A stretch of 64,000 bases of DNA from Christiangramia sp. OXR-203 (GTDB lineage Bacteria > Bacteroidota > Bacteroidia > Flavobacteriales > Flavobacteriaceae), in NCBI RefSeq assembly GCF_034372165.1, contig NZ_CP139698.1:3286001-3350000 (forward strand), given 5' to 3'. A program made the translations under genes and the position numbers. The notes under the pieces are model-generated. The model was not told the origin of the DNA. It worked only from the letters and a program-made list of their open reading frames with translations, and ran no database searches. The stretch's first letter is position 1. Every line of letters starts with the position of its first letter. Of the stretch, positions 19,304 through 26,892 are shown piece after piece.

Positions 19304-20308
19304 TTAGGAATTAATTTCCTGCATCACTTCTGAAAAAATGCGGTACGACCTAAGTCTATCTTCCTGATGGTAGATATGAGAAGCAACAATGACCTCATCA
19401 ACCCCGGTATCCTTCAGAAATTCTTCAGTTTTGTTTTTGATGTGCTGTTTGTCTCCTACGAACGAATATTTCAGCATTCGCTGTAAAGCGGGATTATCGC
19501 GAACTTCACGTAATTCAGCATCCATTTCGACGGGCTTTTGCAAATAGTCCAGATTCCCAGTAAGGACACCCACCATCATTCTAAGTGAGCTGGTGGAAAG
19601 TTTTTCGGCTTCTTCGTTGGTCTCTGCGGCGGTCACATTGATCCCTGCAATAGTATAAGGTTTTTCAAGATATGCTGAAGGCTGGAATTCTCTGTAATAA
19701 ATTTCCATAGCTTCAAATAACTGTCCAGGTGCAAAATGACTGGCAAAAACATAGGGAAGCCCCTTTTCTGCAGCCACATGAGCACTATCAGTGCTCGAAC
19801 CTAAAACGTACATAGGCACGTTAACCCCTTCAGCAACAGTAGCTCTTACTTTTGTAGATTTTAAGCTATTCTTAAAGTATCGCTGAATTTCATCGATCTC
19901 ATGCGGGAATTTAAAAACAGAATTCATGCGATCACTTCGAATCGCGTGCGCAGTTACCTGGTCTGTTCCCGGAGCCCGGCCAAGTCCCATATCGATCCTG
20001 TCTGGATATAGAGACCCTAAAGTTCCAAACTGTTCAGCAACAATTAACGGAGAGTGATTTGGTAGCATAATACCGCCACTTCCAATACGAATACTATCTG
20101 TTTTAGCCGCGACATGACTCATCAGAACAGTCGTCGCAGAGCTCGCGATACTCACCATATTATGGTGCTCTGCGAGCCAGAGTCTTTTATACCCTAGTTT
20201 TTCTCCCTGCTGAGCAAGGTCTACGGTATTTTTGAAAACCTGAGAATGTGAAATATCCTGACCTACAACTGCAAGATCCAGAATAGAGTAATTTATATGT
20301 TTGGTCAT
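19304..20308 (-). CDS. Luciferase-like (LLM class) flavin-dependent oxidoreductase
   Basis: A 334-residue TIM-barrel protein of the bacterial luciferase-like family, group YhbW/MsnO8. Evidence: YSILDLAVVGQ at the N-terminus, LGYKRLWLAEHHNM near residue 45, RIGSGGIMLPNHSPLIVAEQF near 80, LGSLYPDRIDMGLGRAPGTD near 105, and a C-terminal GVDEVIVASHIYH. The FMN-dependent reaction is unknown. The chosen ATG at 20308 gives the family N-terminus; the frame is open 20 codons further upstream. The preceding minus-strand gene is tRNA-Leu. Confidence 0.9.
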   Translation of the reverse strand: MTKHINYSILDLAVVGQDISHSQVFKNTVDLAQQGEKLGYKRLWLAEHHNMVSIASSATTVLMSHVAAKTDSIRIGSGGIMLPNHSPLIVAEQFGTLGSLYPDRIDMGLGRAPGTDQVTAHAIRSDRMNSVFKFPHEIDEIQRYFKNSLKSTKVRATVAEGVNVPMYVLGSSTDSAHVAAEKGLPYVFASHFAPGQLFEAMEIYYREFQPSAYLEKPYTIAGINVTAAETNEEAEKLSTSSLRMMVGVLTGNLDYLQKPVEMDAELREVRDNPALQRMLKYSFVGDKQHIKNKTEEFLKDTGVDEVIVASHIYHQEDRLRSYRIFSEVMQEINS

Positions 20309-20494
20309 AAATTTAAAATTTGAAACCTGTATCTCTACAGGCCGGGATTTCGTCTCAACTCTATCCAAAACCTTACAGTGTTCAAACCCAAAGGAGGTTC
20401 AATGCCAATTTTCTGAAGTGAAAAATGCTGCTCTTAGAATACTGATAGCAGGAAGTGAGCTGAATTCTGCAATTTAATGTCGAATGATTGCAAA

Positions 20495-20527
20495 GAAAAA
20501 CCCTCACAGATTTCTGTAAGGGTTTTC
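20495..20527 (-). terminator. Terminator after tRNA-Leu
   Basis: On the minus strand AAAACCCTTACAGA pairs with TCTGTGAGGGTTTT, followed by TTC. It starts a few bases after the tRNA 3' end. Confidence 0.85.
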
Positions 20528-20530
20528 AAG

Positions 20531-20612
20531 TACTCGAGGCGGGAATCGAACCCGCACTCCCGAAAGAACTGGATTTTGAATCCAGCGCGTCTACCAATTC
20601 CGCCACTCGAGC
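20531..20612 (-). tRNA. tRNA-Leu (CAA anticodon)
   Basis: An 82-nucleotide class II tRNA. The acceptor stem GCTCGAG pairs with CTCGAGT (G1-U72 wobble, as in E. coli tRNA-Leu), the discriminator is A, and CCA is not encoded. D-arm GGCGGAATTGGTAGACGC, anticodon stem CTGGA/TCCAG with loop TTCAAAA (CAA, reading UUG), a long variable arm with TTCTTTCGGGAG, and T-arm GCGGGTTCGATTCCCGC. Confidence 0.97.
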
Positions 20613-20835
20613 TTGTGGACGGCAAAAATATAAAAAAAATGTAACCGCAACTTATAATTTGCAGAAAATATAGGGAAAGACACTTCCGTACTCAACCTAA
20701 AACTCAATCAGTTTTATCGACCTCTTAACTAACTAAATACTAGTGTTTTGTAAAATGTAGAAAAATTTTATCACCGATGTAAAAGCAATTGAATTTTGAC
20801 ATACATTCGCCCGATTTTAAATTATATCACATAAA

Positions 20836-21069
20836 ATGAAAAAACAATTTTTTGGTGCTTTAGCACTTGCTCTTATGGTTGCAACCATCTCTTGTACAGA
20901 CAAGAAAGAAGATTCTACTGAAACTCCTATCTCTCCGGTAGCAACTCCGGTAGATGCTGAAGCTTCTCTAGATCAGGATTCTGAGACTACATCTGAAATG
21001 ATGAGCTCTGAAACTGCGATGGATACTACTGTAACTCCTGAAGCAACTTCTGAAGTTCCACAAATCTAA
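20836..21069 (+). CDS. Small Thr/Ser/Glu-rich lipoprotein
   Basis: A 77-residue predicted lipoprotein. The signal peptide MKKQFFGALALALMVATISC ends at lipobox Cys20; the mature part is disordered, acidic and rich in T, S, E and P, with no Trp, His or Arg. No family recognised. Such short acidic lipoproteins are common in Flavobacteriaceae and are usually of unknown function. A terminator follows, so it is a single-gene unit. Confidence 0.75.
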   Translation: MKKQFFGALALALMVATISCTDKKEDSTETPISPVATPVDAEASLDQDSETTSEMMSSETAMDTTVTPEATSEVPQI

Positions 21070-21091
21070 GAATATTACTTCCTAAGATTAG

Positions 21092-21116
21092 AGCCCTGTT
21101 TACAGGGCTTTTTTAT
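21092..21116 (+). terminator. Intrinsic terminator after small lipoprotein
   Basis: AGCCCTG pairs with CAGGGCT across TTTA, followed by a T-run. Nothing else was recognised between here and the hupE promoter at 21320. Confidence 0.92.
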
Positions 21117-21319
21117 TTTTCAACACTTCCTGAATTTCAGATTAAAATCAGACTTTTCTATTTTCTGAGATGATTAAGAGCTTTCATCATATTCAACCCT
21201 GAACATTGTATTGCTATAAACTCTTTCAGAAGTTATATTAAGAAGCTAGCATAAGCCGACTAAGACTTAAGGATGATATTTCCAGTCCTAGGATCATCCC
21301 AGAAAGGCTTAGGTTCATC

Positions 21320-21350
21320 TTTGCAATTTTATGAATAAGTCGTACTTTCG
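21320..21350 (+). promoter_or_regulatory. Bacteroidetes-type promoter for hupE
   Basis: TTTG at 21320-21323, a 19-base spacer, then TACTTTCG at 21343-21350 (one mismatch to TAnnTTTG). The ATG lies 20 bases after the -7 element. Confidence 0.6.
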
Positions 21351-21370
21351 AGGCCCTATAACTTCGTTTT

Positions 21371-21958
21371 ATGTCACAATTTTGGGTTTATTTCGAGCTT
21401 GGTTTAGATCACGTTTTAGATTGGCAGGCTTATGACCATGTTCTTTTTATAGTTGTCCTGGTAGCTTCTTATGGTTTCACGACCTGGAAAAGAGTGCTTG
21501 GCCTGGTAACTTTATTTACAGTGGGTCATACCCTCGCGTTGTTTCTTTCGGTTTACAAAATCCTTAAAGTAGATCCCAATTATGTAGAATTTTTAATTCC
21601 GGTTACGATACTCGCTACGGCAATTTTCGATATTGCCACTGCCGGTAAAAAAGTTCGGAATACAAATTATAACCTCCTCTATTTTACAACTGCCTTTTTC
21701 GGACTCGTTCACGGACTTGGTTTTTCTTCCTATTTTAAAATGATCGCTTCCGGGACCAGCAATAAGTTCTGGCCTCTGGTGGAGTTCGCTCTCGGGATCG
21801 AAGCTGCACAAATACTCGTAGTGTTAGCGGTGATGATCATAGGATTTGTTTGTCAGAATCTATTAAAGGTCTCCAAAAGGGACTGGATCATTGTGACTGC
21901 TTCTATCGTAATTGGAGTCATTCTACCAATTCTGCAGGAAACCTATCTGGCATTGTAG
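21371..21958 (+). CDS. HupE/UreJ family membrane protein
   Basis: A 195-residue integral membrane protein of the HupE/UreJ family, thought to pass nickel or other metal ions. About six transmembrane segments. The family signature GLDHVLDWQAYDHVLFI at residues 12-28 carries two His and two Asp residues likely to bind metal; further marks are TVGHTLALFLS, the LVHGLGFSSYFK segment and GIEAAQILVV. No hydrogenase or urease genes are near, so the metal and purpose are unclear; solo copies occur widely in Bacteroidota. It has its own promoter. Confidence 0.88.
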   Translation: MSQFWVYFELGLDHVLDWQAYDHVLFIVVLVASYGFTTWKRVLGLVTLFTVGHTLALFLSVYKILKVDPNYVEFLIPVTILATAIFDIATAGKKVRNTNYNLLYFTTAFFGLVHGLGFSSYFKMIASGTSNKFWPLVEFALGIEAAQILVVLAVMIIGFVCQNLLKVSKRDWIIVTASIVIGVILPILQETYLAL

Positions 21959-22046
21959 ATTTAAACACTACGAATCATAAAGTTTCGCAATAATCTTTTA
22001 ATTTGCAGGTAATTAATAATGCATTGCAAAGAGCTATTGAATTCTT

Positions 22047-22481
22047 ATGAATCAGCAAAAACAACTCAAATTTGATCGGGCATATCTTCGTATCGCCCGG
22101 GAATGGAGCAAATTATCACATTGTAATAGAAAACAGGTTGGCGCGTTAATAGTTAAGGACAGAATGATCATTTCTGATGGCTACAACGGTACCCCAAGTG
22201 GATTTGAGAACTTCTGTGAAGATGATGAAGGCTACACGAAGTGGTATGTCCTGCACGCTGAAGCAAACGCGATCCTTAAGGTAGCTGGTTCTACGCAGAG
22301 TTGTAAAGATGCTACTTTATACATTACAATGTCACCTTGCAAGGACTGTAGTAAGCTTATTCATCAATCGGGGATTAAACGCCTGGTTTATCAGATTGAT
22401 TATAAGGACAATGCCGGGCTGGACTTTCTTCGGAAAGCTGGCGTTGAGCTGGAGCAGATCACTGAACTGGAAGAAAATTGA
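22047..22481 (+). CDS. dCMP deaminase family protein
   Basis: Zinc-dependent cytidine/deoxycytidylate deaminase fold, 144 residues. Zinc and catalytic motif: HAEANAIL at residues 72-79 (His ligand and catalytic Glu) and SPCKDCSKLI near 97 (two Cys ligands). The N-terminal RKQVGALIVKDRMIISDGYNGTP fits the ComEB/dCMP deaminase subgroup. The likely reaction is dCMP to dUMP, feeding thymidylate synthesis. Its stop overlaps the TTG start of the S41 protease gene by 4 bp, so the two are translationally coupled despite unrelated functions. Confidence 0.93.
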   Translation: MNQQKQLKFDRAYLRIAREWSKLSHCNRKQVGALIVKDRMIISDGYNGTPSGFENFCEDDEGYTKWYVLHAEANAILKVAGSTQSCKDATLYITMSPCKDCSKLIHQSGIKRLVYQIDYKDNAGLDFLRKAGVELEQITELEEN

Positions 22482-24070
22482 AAAAAAGAAATAAAATATA
22501 TACCCCTTTACTTTTAAGTATCGCATGTGCTGCGGGATTGGTCCTGGGTGCGAGACTTAATTTTGATACCGGTGATGAATTATTCTCTGCCAATCCAAAA
22601 AAGCAGAAATTAAATCGCCTTATCGACTATATAGATTATGAATATGTTGATGATGTAAATACAGATAGCATCGTAGATATTACTGTTAATAAAATTCTTG
22701 AAAACCTGGATCCACATTCGGTTTATATTCCGAAGGATGAGTATGCGAAAGTCAGCGAAAACATGAAAGGCGATTTCGTTGGAATTGGCGTAAGCTTTTA
22801 CCAGGTGAACGATACTATCGTCGTCATACAGGCTCTTGAAGGTGGACCTAGTGCAAAGATTGGGATTCGCGGCGGAGACAGGATATTATATGCTAACGGG
22901 AAAGCTCTTTTCAAAAGCGATGTAACGGAAGACTCCGTCATTGCACAACTTAAGGGAAAGGAAAACTCAAAAGTTTCTTTAAAAGTTCTTCGGAAGGGAA
23001 GAGACGAGTTACTTACATTCAATGTAAGAAGAGGTGTTGTCCCCATAAAAAGCGTTGATGCCAGCTATATGCTTACCAAAGAGCTGGGCTATATAAAGAT
23101 CGATCGTTTTTCTGAAACTACCTATGAAGAATTTAGTGAAGCCATACAGGAACTAAAAGCCAGTGGCGCGTCACAAATCGCTTTGGATCTAAGGGACAAC
23201 CCTGGAGGATACCTTTCTGAAGCGATCAATATAGCCGACGAATTTATCAAGGACGACAAACTAATTCTGTTCACCAAAAATAAAAGTGGTTCCATTGAAG
23301 AAACCTTTGCTCAGAGGGAAGGTGAATTTGAAAACGGGAAAGTTTTTGTTCTGATTAATGAAAATTCCGCTTCCGCCAGTGAAGTGGTAGCCGGAGCTTT
23401 ACAGGATAATGATGTAGGAACTATCGTTGGGCGTCGCTCCTATGGAAAAGGTTTGGTACAACGCGAAATGGAACTGGGTGACGGTAGCGCGGTAAGACTT
23501 ACCATAGCGAGATATTATACTCCTACGGGAAGATCTATTCAGAAACCATATGATAATGGCAATGAGTCCTACTTCAATGATTATATGGAAAGATATGAAA
23601 ATGGGGAATTAAGCAGTCGGGATTCGATTGTCACCAATGACAGTCTTCGTTATATCACTCCCGGTGGAAAAGTCGTATATGGCGGCGGCGGAATCATCCC
23701 GGATATTTTTGTTCCAAAGGATACCAATCTGGAAAAGGAAAAGCTCACCTTGCTTCTAAGAGGTGGTTATATGAGCCGATTTATATTTGATCTTCTGGAA
23801 AAGGACCGGACATTTTACAACAGTATTACCAGGAAAAATTACCGCGAGAAGATCGAAATTACAGATAAGATGATTTATGATTTTAATCGCTATTTAAAAT
23901 ATCAAAACATTGGTTTAGGAAATGTTAGTGAAGAGCGTAAGCCTATTTTAAAGAAATATTTAAAGGCTGAAATTGCACAGCAACTATTTGGCACTAATGT
24001 ATTTGAACGGTATTTAAATGAAGATGATCGATTAATCGAGAAAATAATCCAGTTGTCGATGGAAAAATAA
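22478..24070 (+). CDS. S41 family C-terminal processing peptidase
   Basis: A 530-residue periplasmic or membrane-anchored protease of the CtpA/Prc type that trims protein C-termini. An N-terminal signal/anchor (IYTPLLLSIACAAGLVLGA) is followed by a PDZ domain around residues 95-180 (VVIQALEGGPSAKIGIRGGD) and the S41 domain. The catalytic Ser-Lys pair is Ser299 in NSASASEVVAGAL and Lys324 in RSYGKGLVQ, 25 apart as in plant D1 protease. The C-terminal ~110 residues form a helical extension. The start is TTG at 22478, overlapping the dCMP deaminase stop as TTGA; there is no suitable ATG. Confidence 0.94.
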   Translation: MKKRNKIYTPLLLSIACAAGLVLGARLNFDTGDELFSANPKKQKLNRLIDYIDYEYVDDVNTDSIVDITVNKILENLDPHSVYIPKDEYAKVSENMKGDFVGIGVSFYQVNDTIVVIQALEGGPSAKIGIRGGDRILYANGKALFKSDVTEDSVIAQLKGKENSKVSLKVLRKGRDELLTFNVRRGVVPIKSVDASYMLTKELGYIKIDRFSETTYEEFSEAIQELKASGASQIALDLRDNPGGYLSEAINIADEFIKDDKLILFTKNKSGSIEETFAQREGEFENGKVFVLINENSASASEVVAGALQDNDVGTIVGRRSYGKGLVQREMELGDGSAVRLTIARYYTPTGRSIQKPYDNGNESYFNDYMERYENGELSSRDSIVTNDSLRYITPGGKVVYGGGGIIPDIFVPKDTNLEKEKLTLLLRGGYMSRFIFDLLEKDRTFYNSITRKNYREKIEITDKMIYDFNRYLKYQNIGLGNVSEERKPILKKYLKAEIAQQLFGTNVFERYLNEDDRLIEKIIQLSMEK

Positions 24071-24079
24071 TATTTTAGG

Positions 24080-24388
24080 ATGCTCATGAATGAATTCCTG
24101 GAATACCTTTCAGCGATCTGGCCGCTTACCCCGTTACTGCTATTTATACTTGCAGTAACTTTCCGACTATTAGATAACAGCACTTCTCTATTTCTACAAA
24201 AAGATATTCTTGTGAATCATTCCAATGTTTCAAGAGGATTAATGCGTGACGCCATGAAACATAATGAGGATGAACGCTTTAAGAGCAAACTTAAAACCGC
24301 ACTTATCTTTAGGAATCTGCATCACGGGCTTATGATCCTTGCCGCAATTACACTTCCAATAAGTTTGATCCTGTTCTTTCTACGCTAA
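24080..24388 (+). CDS. Small two-helix membrane protein
   Basis: A 102-residue hypothetical protein with an N-terminal helix (AIWPLTPLLLFILAVTFRLL) and a C-terminal helix (LMILAAITLPISLILFFLR) around a charged, His-containing middle (SRGLMRDAMKHNEDERFKSK). A second ATG at 24086 is also possible. It follows the S41 protease by 9 bp and is probably in the same operon. No family recognised. Its last 9 bases overlap the end of the convergent oxidoreductase remnant. Confidence 0.65.
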   Translation: MLMNEFLEYLSAIWPLTPLLLFILAVTFRLLDNSTSLFLQKDILVNHSNVSRGLMRDAMKHNEDERFKSKLKTALIFRNLHHGLMILAAITLPISLILFFLR

Positions 24389-24995
24389 CTTATCATGGAT
24401 TTTGCTATGCTCACCGTTATTCCACTCAGTTAGAATATCGGTTGCAACTGCTGCACCACTGCCCGCAGCTATTGAATACTGACTACCCCAGCCTGCTAAA
24501 GTTCCAGCTACATAGAGACCCTTAGTTACAAAGTGATCTTCATTCTGTAATTGAATTCGATTTTTCTCTGTTTTTGCTTTTTTATGCGGAATCACATACT
24601 CCTCCAAACCTTTAATTCGCATTGGACTCGTGTACAGTAGCAATAACAAGTCTTTCTGAAGTATACACATTCTTGTTTGTAGTTAACTGGAATCCTTCAG
24701 ATAGAGAAAAAATTTCTTTCGCTTTCTCCTTCGGAATAAGTTCTATATCTGTATAAAGTTCTTCTAAATGCAGAATACTTTTCTCAAGGAGCTCCTTACC
24801 ATTGGTTCCGGGAGCTATTCCGAAGGCATTATTGAGCAAAGCTGAGTTTAAGTGAGAGTTCCTGTGATGTAACAAAATACCTACTTTTCGATTTAAAGCG
24901 TAAGGCTTCTCGAGAGCAGAACCAAGCACAAGTGCACAGGAAATTCCTGCTACTCCAGCCCCAACAATTAGTACATCATAATGGAAATTACCCAT
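24380..24995 (-). pseudogene. Frameshifted FAD-dependent oxidoreductase
   Basis: A small flavoprotein of thioredoxin-reductase type broken by one frameshift. The 5' part (from ATG at 24995) has the FAD loop YDVLIVGAGVAGISCALVLG and reads to SERLVIATV, then runs into a stop at 24612-24614. The 3' part continues in another frame from about 24635: YTSPMRIKGLEEYVIPHKK, then LYVAGTLAGWGSQYSIAAGSGAAVATDIL, the normal C-terminal FAD motif. Restoring two bases near 24635 would give IATGYTSP, the expected link, and a protein of about 206 residues. Genuine decay, programmed shift or a sequencing error are all possible. The gene overlaps the upstream small membrane protein by 8 bp. Confidence 0.8.
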
Positions 24996-25182
24996 GTTTT
25001 CTTGAAATCGTTCTGGAAACCAGAAGGATCGACATTAAAATGATCACACAAAGACTTGCAAGAATAACGATAAGCGCATTTGCACTATCACCTTCAAGAA
25101 GAGCATTGAGATCAAGTGAACTTACGCTCACTCCAATAAAAACAACAGCTAGGAAAATGATGAAATAAATAAAATACTTCAT
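24988..25182 (-). CDS. Two-helix small membrane protein
   Basis: A 64-residue protein with two transmembrane helices (YFIYFIIFLAVVFIGVSV and ALIVILASLCVIILMSILLV) and a basic end (SRTISRKHG). Its ATG shares a base with the MarC stop, and its end overlaps the oxidoreductase start by 8 bp, so marC, this gene and the oxidoreductase form one operon. No family recognised. Confidence 0.7.
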   Translation of the reverse strand: MKYFIYFIIFLAVVFIGVSVSSLDLNALLEGDSANALIVILASLCVIILMSILLVSRTISRKHG

Positions 25183-25760
25183 TAGAATAAATTCTGAATA
25201 TTTGCGGCGAAAAGCTTCACGGCGATAGCAAGTAAGATCACACCAAAGACTTTTCTAATTACATTAATACCCTGAGATCCAAGAATCTTCTCGATACGTC
25301 CGGAAGATTTAAGAACCAGGTATACAAATATAATATTGAATATGATAGCGACAATGATATTTATTGTTTCATATTCTGCCTGCAACGAGACCAAAGTAGT
25401 CATCGTACCAGCTCCTGCAACTAATGGGAATGCCAAAGGCACTATAGACGCAGATTCGGGAGCATCATCTTTATAAAGACTAATTCCCAGGATCATTTCC
25501 AGGGCCAGGAAAAATAAGATAAAGGAACCGGCGACAGCAAATGAGTTTACATCAATTCCAATTAGATTCAGGATCTCTTTTCCCAGGAAGAGAAAGACCA
25601 CCATAAGACAACCGGCAACGATCGACGCTTTTTCACTCTGTATATGACCAACCTTTTTTCGCAGATCTATAATAATAGGAATACTTCCTACGATGTCTAT
25701 TACCGCAAAAAGAATCATTCCAGCGGTGAATATTTGCTTGAAGTCCAATACTTTAAACAT
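25182..25760 (-). CDS. MarC family integral membrane protein
   Basis: A 192-residue, six-helix inner-membrane protein of the MarC/YhgN (UPF0056) family. Evidence: GMILFAVIDIVGSIPIIIDL near the N-terminus, the GKEILNLIGIDVNSFAVAGSFILFFLA segment, PLAFPLVAGAGTMTTLVSLQ with the family PLA-P-AGPG-type loop, and a C-terminal GVILLAIAVKLFAANIQ. Function is unknown; the old antibiotic-resistance link was not upheld. First gene of a three-gene minus-strand operon with a well-formed promoter. Confidence 0.9.
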   Translation of the reverse strand: MFKVLDFKQIFTAGMILFAVIDIVGSIPIIIDLRKKVGHIQSEKASIVAGCLMVVFLFLGKEILNLIGIDVNSFAVAGSFILFFLALEMILGISLYKDDAPESASIVPLAFPLVAGAGTMTTLVSLQAEYETINIIVAIIFNIIFVYLVLKSSGRIEKILGSQGINVIRKVFGVILLAIAVKLFAANIQNLF

Positions 25761-25795
25761 AACCTAAACCTTTAAAAATAAGCGGCAAAAGTAAT

Positions 25796-25825
25796 TCAAG
25801 ATTTCTGATTGACAATCGATGAGAT
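25796..25825 (-). promoter_or_regulatory. Bacteroidetes-type promoter for the marC operon
   Basis: On the minus strand, TTG (25823-25825), a 19-base spacer, then TACTTTTG (25796-25803), an exact TAnnTTTG. It gives a leader of about 30 bases before the ATG at 25760. Confidence 0.68.
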
Positions 25826-25882
25826 TATTAAATTTCCATAAATTTTGGAGGCCATTTCTTTAGGTCTGTAAAAGGATAGATT

Positions 25883-25890
25883 TATCTTTG
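25883..25890 (+). promoter_or_regulatory. -7 promoter element abutting the DUF3109 start codon
   Basis: TATCTTTG is an exact TAnnTTTG match only 4 bases before the ATG at 25895. Transcription would begin at or within a few bases of the start codon, implying a leaderless or nearly leaderless mRNA. TTTAG at 25859-25863 is a weak -33. Confidence 0.5.
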
Positions 25891-25894
25891 CAGC

Positions 25895-26467
25895 ATGTTT
25901 CAATTAGGTAAGACTTTAGTTTCTGAAGAGATCATCAAGAATGATTTTTTGTGCAATCTTTCTGCGTGTAAAGGCGCATGCTGTATAGATGGTGAGGCCG
26001 GTGCTCCGGTAGAGCCAGAAGAACGTGAGATCATGGAAAGAATCTACCCTAAAGTGAAACAATATCTTCGTCCTGAAGGTATAGAAGCTATCGAACGCCA
26101 GGGTGTTTATATCACCCGCGAAAATGGTGAAATTGAAACTCCGCTAATCAACAATGCAGATTGTGCTTACGTAACTTTTGACGAAAAAGGTACAGCACTC
26201 TGCGGAATTGAAGAAGCTTACAACCAGGGCGATATCGACTGGAAAAAACCTGTAAGCTGCCATTTATACCCTGTTAGAATCCAGGAATACACTTCATTTT
26301 CTGCAGTGAACTATCATCGCTGGGAAATTTGTGATGATGCCTGTAGTCTTGGGGCAGAACTACAGGTGCCCATTTACAAATTTGTAAAGGAGGCACTGGT
26401 TAGAAAGTTTGGTGAAGAATGGTATCAGGAATTAACTGTTATTGCAGATGAGATTCAGAAAAAATAG
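25895..26467 (+). CDS. DUF3109 family protein (Cys-cluster protein)
   Basis: A 190-residue cytoplasmic protein of family DUF3109. It is marked by clustered cysteines likely to bind zinc or an Fe-S cluster: FLCNLSACKGACC at residues 19-31, the NADCAYVTFD segment, LCGIEEAYNQG, VSCHLYPVRI and ICDDACSLG. The N-terminus MFQLGKTLVSEEII matches what I recall of the family start, which supports the ATG at 25895 even though the promoter lies almost on top of it. Function unknown; there is a general resemblance to YkgJ-type zinc/iron-chelating proteins. Confidence 0.87.
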   Translation: MFQLGKTLVSEEIIKNDFLCNLSACKGACCIDGEAGAPVEPEEREIMERIYPKVKQYLRPEGIEAIERQGVYITRENGEIETPLINNADCAYVTFDEKGTALCGIEEAYNQGDIDWKKPVSCHLYPVRIQEYTSFSAVNYHRWEICDDACSLGAELQVPIYKFVKEALVRKFGEEWYQELTVIADEIQKK

Positions 26468-26527
26468 ATCGCCGCATACCACTTTTAGCATTTCTGAAAT
26501 TTAATTCCGCTGTTAACAAATCTCTAT

Positions 26528-26651
26528 TTTGTTTAATGTTTTACGCCGAATCTTTTTCAGAAATAGATCATTAGAACCTGATTACACCTTAAATCAAGTG
26601 AATTTATGGCCAATTCCTATCAGTTTCTACCGGTCAAAAACATTAAACAAA
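26528..26651. repeat. 15-bp perfect inverted repeat, 94-bp spacer
   Basis: TTTGTTTAATGTTTT at 26528-26542 is perfectly inverted as AAAACATTAAACAAA at 26637-26651. Complementarity stops sharply on both sides. No target-site duplication flanks it, so a MITE is not supported. Confidence 0.75.
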
Positions 26652-26655
26652 GGCC

Positions 26656-26698
26656 CTAAAACCCCTAATTTTTGATGGTTTTCTTCTAAAACCCTTAA
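26656..26698. repeat. 13-bp direct repeat, 30-bp period
   Basis: CTAAAACCCCTAA at 26656-26668 and CTAAAACCCTTAA at 26686-26698 differ by one base and start exactly 30 bp apart, close to three helical turns. This spacing suits a regulator binding one face of the DNA. Confidence 0.65.
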
Positions 26699-26721
26699 CA
26701 TGTATTACTGTTCTGTAATTC

Positions 26722-26769
26722 AATAGCTTAGATGGGTGATTTAACATAAATCTAAGAATAATAGCTATT
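26722..26769. repeat. Nested inverted repeat
   Basis: Inner arms CTTAGAT (26727-26733) / ATCTAAG (26750-26756) and outer arms AATAG (26722-26726) / CTATT (26765-26769), with an 8-base bulge on one side. It could fold as a hairpin in DNA or RNA. Confidence 0.5.
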
Positions 26770-26773
26770 TTCA

Positions 26774-26795
26774 TTGTTGAAAACTTTGTTGAAAA
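26774..26795. repeat. 10-bp tandem direct repeat, 12-bp period
   Basis: TTGTTGAAAA occurs at 26774-26783 and again at 26786-26795, between the nested inverted repeat and the probable nrdB promoter. Confidence 0.55.
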
Positions 26796-26892
26796 GGTTC
26801 TACCCTGTTTCCTCTTTTATATGTCTGATTTTTAAATCTTTGTTAGAGAACGAAAGAACAAAAATTACCGATATACTTAAAACCTCCCATTT

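Larger units (their letters stand above)
26468..26892. promoter_or_regulatory. Repeat-rich 425-bp leader upstream of nrdB
   Basis: No coding capacity was recognised. It holds four distinct repeat structures, each listed separately. No canonical NrdR box (16-bp ATAT-centred palindrome) was found. AATCTTTG at 26835-26842 is one mismatch from the -7 consensus and could be part of the promoter, leaving about a 45-base leader. Confidence 0.55.

Noticed and set aside
20777-20835. TACATTCG as the promoter of the small lipoprotein gene
   Set aside because: Nearest TTG is only about 10 bases upstream, too close for a Bacteroidetes -33 element.
26528-26651. 124-bp segment with 15-bp terminal inverted repeats as a MITE
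   Set aside because: No target-site duplication (flanks differ) and no second copy seen in the window; kept only as an inverted repeat.
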